Assembly: GCF_001293645.1 (NCBI RefSeq)
Contig: NZ_LBMD01000010.1
Coordinates: 124,001-188,000, forward strand
DNA length: 64,000 bases
Direction of reading: 5' to 3'
Source: Bacillus sp. CHD6a
Lineage (GTDB): Bacteria > Bacillota > Bacilli > Bacillales > Bacillaceae_I
Below, one piece after another: positions 17,231 through 26,633 of the stretch. Within the stretch, counting starts at the first letter, position 1, and every line of letters starts with the position of its first letter. The position numbers were made by a program, and so were the translations under genes. The notes below the pieces were generated by a model. It was not told the origin of the DNA. It did not search any database and saw only the letters and a list, made by a program, of their open reading frames with translations.

Positions 17231-18334
17231 ATGGCAGAATTACAACTTGACCATATCTACAAAGTATATGAAGGCGACGTAACAGCAGTTAAAGACTTCA
17301 ACCTACACATCAAAGATAAAGAATTTATCGTATTCGTAGGTCCATCAGGTTGCGGTAAATCCACAACTCTACGTATGATTGCAGGGCTTGAGGAAATTTC
17401 AAAAGGTGACTTCGTAATCGATGGCAAAAGAATGAACGACGTTGCACCAAAAGACCGCGACATCGCAATGGTATTCCAAAACTATGCCCTATATCCACAC
17501 ATGAATGTATATGACAACATGGCATTCGGATTAAAATTACGTAAGTTCCCTAAAGAAGAGATTGACCGCCGCGTAAAAGAAGCTGCAGCAATCCTTGGCT
17601 TGGAACAATACCTTGACCGAAAACCAAAAGCATTATCCGGAGGTCAGCGTCAGCGTGTAGCATTAGGTCGTGCAATCGTCCGTGATGCAAAAGTATTCTT
17701 AATGGATGAGCCGTTATCCAATCTTGATGCAAAACTACGTGTAGCGATGCGCGCAGAAATCTCTAAGCTTCACCAACGCCTTCAAACGACAACAATCTAT
17801 GTAACGCATGACCAAACTGAAGCGATGACAATGGCAACACGCCTTGTTGTAATGAAAGATGGGATCATCCAGCAAGTTGGTTCACCAAAAGAAGTTTACG
17901 AAAACCCTGAAAACGTATTCGTAGGCGGATTCATTGGTTCTCCTGCCATGAACTTCTTCAACGGTAAACTTGAAGATGGAACATTCCTAATCGGTGAACA
18001 AAAAATTGTTGTACCAGAAGGAAAAATGAAAGTTCTACGTGACCAAGGCTATGTAGGAAAAGAAATCATTCTTGGAATTCGTCCAGAAGATATCCACGAT
18101 GAGCCAGTTTTCATTGAATCATCTGTTGGAACAACCATTACAGCTGTTATTGAAGTATCTGAGCTTCTTGGTGCCGAATCTATGCTATATTCTCAAATTA
18201 ACGGTCAAGATTTCGTAGCACGTGTTGATTCCCGTACAGACGTGAAGCCTCAACAAAAGCTTCAACTTGCGTTAGACATGAACAAATGCCACTTCTTCGA
18301 CATTGAAACAGAATCTCGTGTACGTTCTAAATAA
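17231..18334 (+). CDS. msmX: MsmX-type multi-sugar ABC transporter ATPase
   Basis: A 367-residue ATPase of the MalK/UgpC/MsmX group. Motifs: Walker A GPSGCGKST (residues 37-45), Q-loop FQNYALYPHM (about 81), signature LSGGQRQR (about 136-143), Walker B VFLMDEPLSNLDAKLR (about 155-170) and H-loop YVTHDQTEAMTMA. The last 130 residues form the MalK-type regulatory (TOBE) domain. In B. subtilis MsmX energises several sugar importers that lack their own ATPase, and no sugar permease or binding protein is nearby here, which fits that shared role. GGGGG lies before the ATG, with a terminator after the stop. Confidence 0.93.
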   Translation: MAELQLDHIYKVYEGDVTAVKDFNLHIKDKEFIVFVGPSGCGKSTTLRMIAGLEEISKGDFVIDGKRMNDVAPKDRDIAMVFQNYALYPHMNVYDNMAFGLKLRKFPKEEIDRRVKEAAAILGLEQYLDRKPKALSGGQRQRVALGRAIVRDAKVFLMDEPLSNLDAKLRVAMRAEISKLHQRLQTTTIYVTHDQTEAMTMATRLVVMKDGIIQQVGSPKEVYENPENVFVGGFIGSPAMNFFNGKLEDGTFLIGEQKIVVPEGKMKVLRDQGYVGKEIILGIRPEDIHDEPVFIESSVGTTITAVIEVSELLGAESMLYSQINGQDFVARVDSRTDVKPQQKLQLALDMNKCHFFDIETESRVRSK

Positions 18335-18343
18335 TACTTTTCG

Positions 18344-18370
18344 AAAACAGGTCCTAACCGACCTGTTTTT
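18344..18370 (+). terminator. msmX terminator
   Basis: AACAGGTC and GACCTGTT form a stem with a CTAACC loop followed by seven T. Confidence 0.9.
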
Positions 18371-18613
18371 TTATTCTTGTATAGATATGATATGCTCTTT
18401 TTGACAAACGGGGCAATGCAACAAATGTAAGCATACATGATTTTCCAAACTCTTTAAATCTCCATCCACCATCTTCAACAAGTTTATTTCCATATACGCA
18501 CTATAGTCATCCAAATAATCTGTGACCTTCCCCATATCTACAACCATGCTGCCACAGGACGCGCAATTGCCTTGATAATCTTCCAACCCATTACATAGCG
18601 GACAAATCTCCAT
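18371..18613 (-). CDS. Small zinc-ribbon hypothetical protein
   Basis: An 80-residue protein with four cysteines near the N-terminus in two pairs (CPLC at 4-7, CASC at about 17-20) and a later CPVC (about 69-72) preceded by CLHLLHC. This suggests one or two small zinc sites. There is no membrane segment. The ATG at 18613 follows GGAGGGG at six bases; an upstream ATG at 18637 lacks a site. The gene converges on msmX. I do not recognise the family; a metal-binding adaptor or regulator is possible. Confidence 0.7.
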   Translation of the reverse strand: MEICPLCNGLEDYQGNCASCGSMVVDMGKVTDYLDDYSAYMEINLLKMVDGDLKSLENHVCLHLLHCPVCQKEHIISIQE

Positions 18614-18725
18614 AAAAGCCCCTCCATTTCCTTGCATTTTCTGCTTTTCATTAATTTTTACATCTTATCTTCAAATATGCCTGAATACTGAAATAGAAAA
18701 AATCCATAAATTACCTAAAAATAAA

Positions 18726-18756
18726 TGGATAAAGATATTATGAAATTCCTATAATA
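18726..18756 (+). promoter_or_regulatory. Candidate promoter (sigma-G/F-like) of the spore protein gene
   Basis: TGGATA (18726-18731) and CTATAATA (18749-18756) stand about 18 bp apart. They resemble forespore sigma-G elements (TGAATA and CATNNTA-like), and alpha/beta SASP genes are normally sigma-G dependent. The -10 also reads TATAAT, so vegetative sigma-A use cannot be excluded. Confidence 0.4.
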
Positions 18757-18778
18757 CAAGTAACAACTTATCAATCAA

Positions 18779-18840
18779 TGGACCAAGCCTAGACGGCAGC
18801 AGAGACCTCTGCACTTACTGGTGCAATCCCAGTTGGTCCA
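18779..18840 (+). ncRNA. Structured 5' leader RNA of unknown type before the SASP gene
   Basis: An 8-bp closing stem TGGACCAA (18779-18786) / TTGGTCCA (18833-18840) encloses two hairpins: GCAGA-GACC-TCTGC (18799-18812) and ACTGG-TGCAATC-CCAGT (18817-18833). A small GCC-TAGAC-GGC hairpin is possible between them and the closing stem. The base at 18833 is claimed by both the second hairpin and the closing stem. The result is a compact three- or four-way junction ending 34 bases before the start codon. I do not recognise it as a named riboswitch class. Confidence 0.6.
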
Positions 18841-18874
18841 GCCAAAACTATATTACGAGGAGATGAATCACATC

Positions 18875-19075
18875 ATGGCAAGCAGAAACAATTCGTCTAA
18901 TCAATTAGTAGCACCTGGAGCTCAAGCAGCTATCGACCAAATGAAGTACGAAATCGCAACTGAGTTTGGTGTAAATCTTGGTCCAGAAACAACTGCTCGC
19001 GCTAACGGATCTGTTGGTGGAGAAATCACTAAGCGTCTAGTTCAAATGGCTGAGCAATCCCTAGGCGGAAGATAA
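18875..19075 (+). CDS. Alpha/beta-type small acid-soluble spore protein (SASP)
   Basis: A 66-residue DNA-binding spore protein that coats and protects the chromosome in the dormant spore. It holds both family signatures: the [13 protein letters not shown] block around the GPR protease cleavage site (about residues 22-34) and the C-terminal [20 protein letters not shown] (about 41-60), close to B. subtilis SspA/SspB. ATG 18875 gives the standard MASRNN start; ATG 18863 lies inside the GAGGAG ribosome binding site. A folded leader precedes it and a hairpin terminator follows. This is the clearest proof that the organism sporulates. Confidence 0.95.
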   Translation: MASRNNSSNQLVAPGAQAAIDQMKYEIATEFGVNLGPETTARANGSVGGEITKRLVQMAEQSLGGR

Positions 19076-19118
19076 GTTTTCGTTTTAAGTAGCAACATAA
19101 TTTTATATGTATGGCTTG

Positions 19119-19144
19119 AGGCACCTCAGTATTGGGGTGCCTTG
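19119..19144 (+). terminator. SASP gene terminator
   Basis: AGGCACC and GGTGCCT pair around TCAGTATTGG and are followed by a T-rich stretch. Confidence 0.8.
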
Positions 19145-19217
19145 CTTATTTTTGGCTATTAGAACCACTCTAAGTTAAAATATCAGTAAAATAAGAATAT
19201 GAAGGTGTGGATAGCGG

Positions 19218-20294
19218 TTGAATATTGTTCTAGTTGGTGGAGGCCACGCCCATTTAAAATGTTTATTAGATATAAAAATGCACAAGTCTCCTAATCAGAA
19301 CGTTGTATTAATATCACCTGATCGGTATCAATATTACTCTGGTATGTTCTCAGGTTATTCGGAAGGCTTGTACCCCATGGATGAAATAAGAATTGATATT
19401 AAAAACATGGCTGAAAAAGCAGGCGTAACATTTATAGAAGATAAAGTTACGGAGGTTTCTGTTTCTGATAAAACACTTCATACAAAGGCAGGGACCAAAA
19501 TTTCTTACAGTGTGGCCTCATTTGATACGGGCTCACTCATAAAGGGACCACCCTCTTTTAAGGAATATCTTGTTCCAATCAAGCCAAATTACCTTTTTGC
19601 AGACAATCTTAAGGAATACCGAGATGTTAAATATCCCGTAGTTGTCGGGGGCGGAGCTTCTGGGATAGAAATTGCTTTAGCCATTACTGCTTGGAGGAAG
19701 AAAAACGGCTTTCCTACTAACGTTTCGCTGATTACTTCCTCTAAGCTGTTGCCCTCTTCCTCCAGCAAAGCCTCCACCTTAATAAGAGAAATTGCTTTAA
19801 GAAAAGAACTTTCCATAATCGAGGATGATAATGTAGCGGAAATGGATGGGAGTTATGTAATAACACAAAAAGGAAGAAGCCTCCCTCACTCCCGAGTGCT
19901 GTGGTTGACTGGTCCAAGTTCTAGTGGCATCTTTAAGAATAATTCGCTTCCTTGTGACCAAAATGGCTTCCTGTTAACGGAGAAGACCCTTCAAGCTAAA
20001 GGGTTGCCGTTTATTTTTGGAGCAGGTGATTGTATAACGATAGAAGCGTTTCCTGACCTTCCTAAAAACGGGGTTTATGCAGTAAGGCAAGCTGAGTTGC
20101 TTTGGAAAAACATCACAAGCTACTTAAATGGAGAAGAATGTTCTACATTCACTCCTCAACGTCATTTTCTATCGTTACTATCAACAGGAGATAAAGAAGC
20201 CTTACTCCAATACGGATGCTTTAGCGCTCACAACAAGCTTGCATGGAAGCTTAAAAATAGGATTGATACAGACTATATGAAAAAGTTTAAATAA
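19218..20294 (+). CDS. FAD-dependent pyridine nucleotide-disulfide-type oxidoreductase
   Basis: A 358-residue flavoprotein. The N-terminal dinucleotide fold reads VLVGGGHAHL (about residues 4-13), the HAHL variant seen in NADH dehydrogenase-like proteins and in those fused to selenophosphate synthetase. A second fold, VVGGGASGIEIALA (about 141-154), should bind NAD(P)H, and the FAD-contacting FGAGDC (about 270) is present. No CxxC redox pair is visible, so it is more like a quinone reductase than a disulfide reductase. The start is TTG 19218 with GAAGGTGTGG upstream. It is monocistronic and its electron acceptor is unknown. Confidence 0.75.
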   Translation: MNIVLVGGGHAHLKCLLDIKMHKSPNQNVVLISPDRYQYYSGMFSGYSEGLYPMDEIRIDIKNMAEKAGVTFIEDKVTEVSVSDKTLHTKAGTKISYSVASFDTGSLIKGPPSFKEYLVPIKPNYLFADNLKEYRDVKYPVVVGGGASGIEIALAITAWRKKNGFPTNVSLITSSKLLPSSSSKASTLIREIALRKELSIIEDDNVAEMDGSYVITQKGRSLPHSRVLWLTGPSSSGIFKNNSLPCDQNGFLLTEKTLQAKGLPFIFGAGDCITIEAFPDLPKNGVYAVRQAELLWKNITSYLNGEECSTFTPQRHFLSLLSTGDKEALLQYGCFSAHNKLAWKLKNRIDTDYMKKFK

Positions 20295-20297
20295 TAA

Positions 20298-20336
20298 AAT
20301 CCCCGTCACTTAAAAAAGTAACGGGGATTCTTTGTT
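20298..20336. terminator. Bidirectional terminator between the oxidoreductase and tcyC
   Basis: AATCCCCGT and ACGGGGATT form a stem whose loop is CACTTAAAAAAGTA (itself able to pair CACTT/AAGT), flanked by T-rich DNA. Confidence 0.82.
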
Positions 20337-20339
20337 CCA

Positions 20340-21083
20340 TTAAACTCCACTTTCTATCATTCGCAGGAATTGCTTTGTTCTATCTGTCTTTGGGTTCTCG
20401 AATATTTCAATAGGAGTCCCTTTTTCTACAATTTTTCCATCATCCATGAAAATCACTTCATCAGCCACTTCCTTGGCAAACTTCATTTCATGGGTAACTA
20501 CCACCATTGTCATCCCTTCTTGTGCCAGTTCCTTCATTACTCTTAGCACTTCACCGACAAGTTCGGGATCTAATGCGGAAGTAGGTTCATCAAATAGCAT
20601 CACTTTCGGTTCCATAGCTAGTGCACGGGCTATTCCTACACGTTGTTGCTGACCACCGGAAAGCTGAAAAGGATAAAAGTCCAGTTTATCTCCAAGCCCT
20701 ACTTTATCAAGTAGTCTTTTGGCGCGTTCTTCCACCTTTGATTTTGCTTCTTTTTTCACTGTTATTGGACCTTCCATGACATTCTGAAGTGCCGTCATGT
20801 GGGGAAATAGATTGTAATTTTGAAATACCATTCCTGTTAGCCTTCTAAAACTGGCAATCTTATTTGATGACACCTTTTCGGAGAAATCAAGCGATTGGTG
20901 ATCAATTTCCACCTTACCAGAAGTAGGAGTTTCCAAAATATTTAAGCACCGCAGGAGGGTGGTTTTCCCTGAACCAGATGGCCCGATTACCACTACCACC
21001 TTCCCCTGCTCCACATTTAACTCTATACCCTTTAAAACTTCTAACTCTCCAAATTGCTTGTATAAGCTCTGTACTGAAATCAT
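20340..21083 (-). CDS. tcyC: L-cystine ABC importer ATPase TcyC
   Basis: A 247-residue polar amino-acid importer ATPase, exactly the length of B. subtilis TcyC. Motifs: Walker [10 protein letters not shown] (about residues 34-42), Q-loop [10 protein letters not shown], signature [12 protein letters not shown] (about 140) and Walker [18 protein letters not shown] (about 162-178), then [12 protein letters not shown]. It energises the TcyB permease and is the last gene of tcyA-tcyB-tcyC. The start is ATG 21083, eight bases after AAGGAG; an upstream ATG at 21137 would run close to tcyB without a site. Confidence 0.88.
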   Translation of the reverse strand: MISVQSLYKQFGELEVLKGIELNVEQGKVVVVIGPSGSGKTTLLRCLNILETPTSGKVEIDHQSLDFSEKVSSNKIASFRRLTGMVFQNYNLFPHMTALQNVMEGPITVKKEAKSKVEERAKRLLDKVGLGDKLDFYPFQLSGGQQQRVGIARALAMEPKVMLFDEPTSALDPELVGEVLRVMKELAQEGMTMVVVTHEMKFAKEVADEVIFMDDGKIVEKGTPIEIFENPKTDRTKQFLRMIESGV

Positions 21084-21123
21084 ATCTTGAGCTCCTTTAT
21101 CAATGGCTGTTTTCGTAATACAA

Positions 21124-21825
21124 TCATTTCGCAACATACCTGTCCAAACGATGTTCTACTCTTCCTTGAACAAGAGATAAGCAAAAACAGATCACCCAGT
21201 AGATGGCTCCTGCTTGTGCATATAGCAACAAGAATTCATAGTTGGTTGCAGCAATTTGTTGTGCTACCCTAAACATCTCTGTTACAAGAATCAAGGAAGC
21301 AAGAGAGGTATCCTTCACCAAACTAATGAATGAATTGGACAATGGCGGAATAGAAACTCGTGCCGCCTGGGGTAGAATAATTCTTCTCAGAGCTTGAGGA
21401 TAACTCATCCCCATGGAATAAGCCGCTTCCCATTGTCCTTTTGGCGTTGAAAGAATTGCTGCTCGGATTATTTCCGATGCATATGCCCCAACATTTAAGG
21501 AAAACGCAATAACTGCTGCAGGAAATGAATCAATGGTAACCCCTATGGAAGGCAATCCATAGAAAATAATAAATAATTGCACTAAAAGAGGGGTTCCTCG
21601 AATAATCGATACGTAGATCCTAGCTACAATTTGTAATGGTTTAATAGGAGAAATACGTGCCAAAGCCGTTAAAATAGCAATCATCAGTCCAAAACTGAAT
21701 GAAAGTAGCGTCAAAGGGATGGTATTAGACAAAGCTCCCTTCAACAAAGGAAGAAGGGAGCTTTGTGCGATTGTCATCCATCTATCTAAACGTTCTGGAT
21801 CTGTCAGGATACTAGTTAAGTACAT
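21124..21825 (-). CDS. tcyB: L-cystine ABC importer permease TcyB
   Basis: A 233-residue HisM/GlnP-type permease with about five membrane segments. The conserved ABC-coupling loop reads [20 protein letters not shown] (about residues 137-156), typical of amino-acid importers. The chosen ATG 21825 overlaps the end of tcyA by 14 bp and opens [17 protein letters not shown], like other TcyB proteins; an in-frame start at 21873 would lengthen the overlap to 62 bp. It forms the membrane channel for cystine delivered by TcyA. Confidence 0.85.
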   Translation of the reverse strand: MYLTSILTDPERLDRWMTIAQSSLLPLLKGALSNTIPLTLLSFSFGLMIAILTALARISPIKPLQIVARIYVSIIRGTPLLVQLFIIFYGLPSIGVTIDSFPAAVIAFSLNVGAYASEIIRAAILSTPKGQWEAAYSMGMSYPQALRRIILPQAARVSIPPLSNSFISLVKDTSLASLILVTEMFRVAQQIAATNYEFLLLYAQAGAIYWVICFCLSLVQGRVEHRLDRYVAK

Positions 21826-22630
21826 TTTCACCAAACCATTTCTCGGAAATTTCTTCATACGTTCCATCTTCAATAATTTCAGCCAAAGCTTTGTTTACAG
21901 CATCGACCAATTCGTCACTGCCTTTTCGGAACATCATACCACTTTGTGCTGCATCTTCTGATTCATCAACAATTTTTATTGCTGCATTTGGGCGATTTTT
22001 TTGGAAATCAAGAACAGATAATTTATCATTGATTGTAACATCAACACGGTTCGAGTTAATTAATTCAATCGCTTGGTTAAACCCTTCTATCCCTTCTATT
22101 TCCGCTTTATATTCTCGAGCGATATCGGCATAGTTGCTTGTTAGAGATTGTGCTGATTTTTTACCTTCGATGTCTTCAAAGCTTTTAATTTCTTCATTAT
22201 CTTCTTTTGTTACAAGAACTGCAGCTGATGTAATATAGTGGTCGGAGAAATCATATTTCTCTAAGCGATCTTCACGAATACCCACTTGGTTGGCAATCAT
22301 ATCAAAACGCTTTGAATCAAGACCAGCAAACATCGCATCCCATTGCGTTTCCATGAACTTTACTTCTACACCCATTTTTTCAGCAATTGCTTCTGCAATT
22401 TCTACATCAAAGCCTGTCAACTTTCCAGACTCATCATGGAATGTGAATGGAGGATACGTTCCTTCCGTTCCAACTAGAAGTTCCCCTTCTTCTTCCACCT
22501 TGCTTAGAAGATTGTCCGTTTCCTCTTTCGGAGCTTCTCCTGTTGCACCATTATTATTTGTTGTACCACATGCAGCTAACACTACTGCAGATAGTAAAAG
22601 TATTGTGAATATAGATAATATTTTCTTCAT
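21812..22630 (-). CDS. tcyA: L-cystine-binding lipoprotein TcyA
   Basis: A 272-residue substrate-binding protein with a lipoprotein signal (hydrophobic core about residues 5-19, lipobox LAAC with Cys 21). The family 3 binding protein signature GFDVEIAEAIAEKMGV (about 74-89) follows the typical GTYPPFTFHD segment. Similarity to B. subtilis TcyA (YckK) is strong throughout, including QSLTSNYADIAREYKAEIEG. It is the first gene of the operon and captures cystine outside the membrane. CymR control would be expected from B. subtilis, but I could not define an operator in the 130 bp upstream. Confidence 0.87.
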   Translation of the reverse strand: MKKILSIFTILLLSAVVLAACGTTNNNGATGEAPKEETDNLLSKVEEEGELLVGTEGTYPPFTFHDESGKLTGFDVEIAEAIAEKMGVEVKFMETQWDAMFAGLDSKRFDMIANQVGIREDRLEKYDFSDHYITSAAVLVTKEDNEEIKSFEDIEGKKSAQSLTSNYADIAREYKAEIEGIEGFNQAIELINSNRVDVTINDKLSVLDFQKNRPNAAIKIVDESEDAAQSGMMFRKGSDELVDAVNKALAEIIEDGTYEEISEKWFGENVLN

Positions 22631-22752
22631 TCCGTTAAACCCCCAGTATTCTTATATGAATTAATTTTTATAGCAACATACTGTATAGTATAAGAAGTCT
22701 TGAAGCTTGTCAAAGACTTTGTTTTCCTTTTTATTTTTTCCCAATATCCGTA

Positions 22753-22795
22753 AAAATAACAAAAAGGCTACGAGGGTAATTTCCCCCATAGCCAA
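22753..22795 (-). terminator. bmrD terminator
   Basis: GGCTATGGGGG and CCCTCGTAGCC form an imperfect stem followed by TTTTTG on the minus strand, right after the bmrD stop codon. Confidence 0.78.
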
Positions 22796-22801
22796 ATGAT
22801 C

Positions 22802-24838
22802 TTAGACAGCAAGGTCCTTGCTACCCTGCTGTAATTCGTACATCTGATAATATTTTCCTTTTCTCTCCATCAGTTCAAAATGATTCCCTCGCTCTACTAT
22901 TTCTCCTCGGTCCAGAACAAGAATTTGGTCTGCGTTCTTAATAGTAGAAAGTCGGTGGGCAATGATGAAAGTTGTTCTTCCTTTCTTCAAGACCTCCAAT
23001 GCCTGCTGAATGACCGCTTCTGTTTCTGTATCAATACTTGCTGTCGCTTCATCAAGAATTAAGATGGCCGGGTCGAATGCCAACGCACGTGCGAAGGAAA
23101 TCAATTGACGTTGTCCAGAAGATAGAGTACTCCCTTTTTCAATAACTGGCTCCTCTAGCCCTTTTGGTAATGCATCGATAAAGTCCATTGCCCCTACATC
23201 TTCAAGCGCCTTTTTCACGCGATCAACAGAAATAGTTGGATCGTCTAGGCTTACATTGGAGGAAATGGTACCGGTAAACAAGAATGGATCTTGAAGTACA
23301 ATTCCCATGTGCTGCCTGATTGCCTGTTTTGGAAGCTCCTGAATGTTTTCCCCATCAATAATGATCTTACCTTTTTCAATATCATAAAAACGAAACAAAA
23401 GATTCATGATGGAGCTTTTACCTGATCCAGTATGACCGACCAATGCCACCGTCTCGCCTTTTGAAGCTGTAAAGGAGATATCCTTTAATACATATTCATT
23501 TTCCTTGTAGCCAAACCATACAGACTCGAAGGAGACATTTCCTTCGTAGCGTGGATGTTTTACGTCGGATACTTGAATTCCCGCTTCGTCCATCAATTCA
23601 AACACACGGACCGCAGACACACGTGCCTGTTCAAGATTTGCCAATTGATTCACCATCCCGGTAATCGGACCGAACATTCTACCTAAGTAGTCGACAAAAG
23701 CATAAAGCACTCCTAAGGAAACGACAGTGCCAATACCTAATGAAGCACCCCCGAAATACCAAATCACCACGACAAATGAAATATTTCTAAGTACTCCAAC
23801 AAGATTATGAGAGGTTAAAGCATTCAGGCTTAACAGTTTATTCTGGAAAGTGAAATGCTGTTCATTCCATCCCTCGAACTCTTCTGTTGCTTTCTTTTGA
23901 CGTCTAAAAGCTTGAATAATGGTCATTCCTTGAATAGATTCATTGATATTACCGTTAATATCACTAAGAAGTGCGCGGATCTTGTGGTTATAAACGGACG
24001 CATACTTTCGATAAAAGATAAACCAGACAATAAGAATTGGAATTAAAGTCAAGCAAATTAACGCCAATCTTACGTCAAGTAAAAATAAAGCAATATAAAT
24101 ACCCGTTATATAAATCAGCCCTGAAAAGAAAGTCGCAAGAACTGTTACATATAACTCCTTAATCGTTTCTGTGTCATTAGTGATTCTTGATACTACTTTC
24201 CCAGCAGGAAGATGATCAAAATACTGTATCGGTAATTTCTGTATCTGCCCGAACACATCCTCCCTCATTTTTTGAATGATGCGGTTGGCAGATGTCTGAA
24301 GGTAATAACTTTGCCCGTATTGAAAGAAAGAGGCCAATACAAGTAAACCAAAGTATATTCCTACAAGATAGATGATATATTTCACTTCTGGCTGATAAAA
24401 GCTTATCAATTCCCTATTTGTCAACCTTTGAGCAGGGTAGCTTTGCGCCTCTTCTCCTCTTTTAATGGTTACTTCTCCATTTTTAGCAGATCTTTCTCCA
24501 TCAAAGCTGATGTCAGATACCAGGAAATAATATTCTCTTCCCACTTGAAGAATCCTCGCCTTGTTTTCACGGGTCGCAGCCACTGCTTCCCTATCTTCTC
24601 TTCCATAGTACTTCCCTTGAAAATATACTCGATTTTCTCCATCTTGCTCTGTTTCAATCCAAGCTTTTTCAATTCCAAGAATGTGATTGTCAATCATCCT
24701 TTTTGCGATAAAAGGACCTGTCAACTCAGCTGCAACCGCAACAGACAGCATCAACAATGCAATAATAATGACTTTCTTTTGCGTTAGCGCATATTGAAAC
24801 AGGCGTTTGCCTGATCTTATTTTTTTCATTTCATTCAT
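22802..24838 (-). CDS. bmrD: Heterodimeric multidrug ABC exporter subunit BmrD (YheH)
   Basis: A 678-residue half-transporter: six-helix membrane domain with a long extracellular insert between the first two helices (about residues 45-150, charged and variable), then an ATPase domain. Nucleotide motifs are Walker A GHTGSGKSS (about 463-471), signature LSSGQRQLISFA (about 570) and Walker B ILILDEATASIDTETE (about 591-606) with a catalytic Glu. In the BmrC/BmrD pair this subunit carries the consensus catalytic Walker B. The insert matches the longer size of B. subtilis BmrD (673 residues). It overlaps bmrC by four bases. Confidence 0.9.
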   Translation of the reverse strand: MNEMKKIRSGKRLFQYALTQKKVIIIALLMLSVAVAAELTGPFIAKRMIDNHILGIEKAWIETEQDGENRVYFQGKYYGREDREAVAATRENKARILQVGREYYFLVSDISFDGERSAKNGEVTIKRGEEAQSYPAQRLTNRELISFYQPEVKYIIYLVGIYFGLLVLASFFQYGQSYYLQTSANRIIQKMREDVFGQIQKLPIQYFDHLPAGKVVSRITNDTETIKELYVTVLATFFSGLIYITGIYIALFLLDVRLALICLTLIPILIVWFIFYRKYASVYNHKIRALLSDINGNINESIQGMTIIQAFRRQKKATEEFEGWNEQHFTFQNKLLSLNALTSHNLVGVLRNISFVVVIWYFGGASLGIGTVVSLGVLYAFVDYLGRMFGPITGMVNQLANLEQARVSAVRVFELMDEAGIQVSDVKHPRYEGNVSFESVWFGYKENEYVLKDISFTASKGETVALVGHTGSGKSSIMNLLFRFYDIEKGKIIIDGENIQELPKQAIRQHMGIVLQDPFLFTGTISSNVSLDDPTISVDRVKKALEDVGAMDFIDALPKGLEEPVIEKGSTLSSGQRQLISFARALAFDPAILILDEATASIDTETEAVIQQALEVLKKGRTTFIIAHRLSTIKNADQILVLDRGEIVERGNHFELMERKGKYYQMYELQQGSKDLAV

Positions 24839-26592
24839 GTTAAGACCTCGCCTCCTTTTGGCGATTGAACTTGCTGTCTTTCAAACTGTTCTTTGTACCA
24901 GCCTCCATTGGCCATCAACTGATCATGCATGCCCGACTCTACAATTTCTCCGTCCTCCAACACAATGATCCAATCTGCATGCTGTACCCCTGACAAGCGG
25001 TGAGTGGTAATGAAGGTTGTTTTTCCAGCGCGTTCATTTCTAATATTTTCAATGATGGTTGCTTCCGTTTTTGCATCTACCGCTGATAGAGAATCATCAA
25101 GTATTAAAATGTCAGGATCAGCAATAAGGGCACGTGCAATGGAGATACGTTGTTTTTGTCCTCCTGATAACGAAACACCCTTTTCTCCAACCAAAGTCTG
25201 TAATCCTTCCGGAAGCAATTCTAGATCTTTTTCAAAAGCAGACGATCTGATCGCTTGGGCAATTTCCTCATCGGTTGCATCTTCTTTGCCAAATAAAATG
25301 TTTTCTTTGACAGACCGCGAGAATAAGACATGATCCTGTGGTACATACCCTATCCAGCCTTGAATGGTGTGCAATGGAATTCTTTGAAGTTCTACCCCAT
25401 TAATAGTGATGGAACCTGTACCAAGTGGGTACTCTCTTAAAAGCTGCTTAATCAATGTTGTTTTTCCACTACCTGTTTTCCCTACAATACCAAGTGTTTG
25501 CCCTGCTTTTAAATGGAAAGAAACATTCTTTAAATTGTCCACCGTAGAGGAGGGGTATTTAAATGTAACTTGATTAAATTCAATGATTTTAGGTGCAGAA
25601 ACATCAATCGGTTCATGGTGGTCGCAGACATCCTCTTTGTATGCTAGTGTCTCGTTAACACGATCGAGCGATGCATTTCCCCTTTGCATGACATTAATCA
25701 ATTCACCAATTGCAAACATCGGCCAAATTAACATTCCTAAATAAACGTTGAATGCCACAAGTTCCCCTAAAGTGATGGATTTATGGAATACCAAGTATGC
25801 CCCATATCCAAGTCCAATCAGGTAACTTGCGCCGACAAGCAATTTAATGGTCGGCTCAAAAAGTGAATCGATGATGGCAACTTTTACATTCTTCTTATAC
25901 ACATCGTCTGTCATCTGGTGAAATCTGCCCTGGTCTGCACGTTCCTGCACATAGGCGCGTATAACACGAACTCCGGCTATAGATTCGAGTACTTTGTCAT
26001 TCATATCACCAAATGCATCTTGTGCCTCTGTAAAACGCTGGTGAATTTTCTTTCCATAAATATTCATGGCAAGTGCCATTAATGGTAATGGAATAATTGC
26101 TGCTAAAGTTAGCTTCCAACTAATCATAAAGCCCATCGTCCCTAAGATGATCAACATGAACACACTAGAATCGATCAACGTTAAAACCCCGAACCCCGCT
26201 GTAGTGGAAATGGCTTTTAAGTCATTCGTTGCCCTGGCCATTAAATCACCAGTACGGTTTTTCTCATAAAAAGTTGGTGTCATCTTTAACAGATGGCCCA
26301 TCAATTTCGATCTTAGTGATCTTTCCACCAAAAAGGAGCTTCCAAAAAGCTGATACATCCAAGTGTATGTGATCCCATAAATGACTATCGCCAATACGGT
26401 TAGAAAAATTACATATTGCATTAATTTTTCAGGCGTAAACGCGCCTACTTGAATATCATCAATGGCCATTCCAATCATCTTTGGTGGAATAACCTCTAAA
26501 ATCCCTGCAAAAATAAGTAACGCTATTGCAATTGTGTACCTCTTCCAATGTTCCTTAAAAAACCAACCCAATTTTCCTAGTACTGAAAACAT
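24835..26592 (-). CDS. bmrC: Heterodimeric multidrug ABC exporter subunit BmrC (YheI)
   Basis: A 585-residue half-transporter, exactly the length of B. subtilis BmrC. Six membrane segments precede the ATPase domain: Walker A GKTGSGKTT (about residues 373-381), signature LSGGQKQRISIA (about 479) and Walker B ILILDDSLSAVDAKTE (about 499-514), where the catalytic Glu after the Walker B Asp is Asp. That degenerate site is the hallmark of the BmrC half in this exporter type. GGGAG precedes the ATG. Transcription must pass the upstream leader attenuators to reach the gene. Confidence 0.9.
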   Translation of the reverse strand: MFSVLGKLGWFFKEHWKRYTIAIALLIFAGILEVIPPKMIGMAIDDIQVGAFTPEKLMQYVIFLTVLAIVIYGITYTWMYQLFGSSFLVERSLRSKLMGHLLKMTPTFYEKNRTGDLMARATNDLKAISTTAGFGVLTLIDSSVFMLIILGTMGFMISWKLTLAAIIPLPLMALAMNIYGKKIHQRFTEAQDAFGDMNDKVLESIAGVRVIRAYVQERADQGRFHQMTDDVYKKNVKVAIIDSLFEPTIKLLVGASYLIGLGYGAYLVFHKSITLGELVAFNVYLGMLIWPMFAIGELINVMQRGNASLDRVNETLAYKEDVCDHHEPIDVSAPKIIEFNQVTFKYPSSTVDNLKNVSFHLKAGQTLGIVGKTGSGKTTLIKQLLREYPLGTGSITINGVELQRIPLHTIQGWIGYVPQDHVLFSRSVKENILFGKEDATDEEIAQAIRSSAFEKDLELLPEGLQTLVGEKGVSLSGGQKQRISIARALIADPDILILDDSLSAVDAKTEATIIENIRNERAGKTTFITTHRLSGVQHADWIIVLEDGEIVESGMHDQLMANGGWYKEQFERQQVQSPKGGEVLT

Positions 26593-26633
26593 AATGATAA
26601 ATTCTCCCTTCTATGCTGATTTCTAGTTTCTTG

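Noticed and set aside
18779-18840. Resemblance of the SASP leader to the twister-sister ribozyme (GACGGC and CTGGTGCAA words)
   Set aside because: The strand that carries the cleavage site is missing and the closing stem is an uninterrupted helix; similarity is limited to short words recalled from memory, so no ribozyme is called.
22631-22752. T-box or S-box leader before the cystine operon
   Set aside because: Neither the T-box sequence nor S-box junction motifs are present, and the gap is too short.
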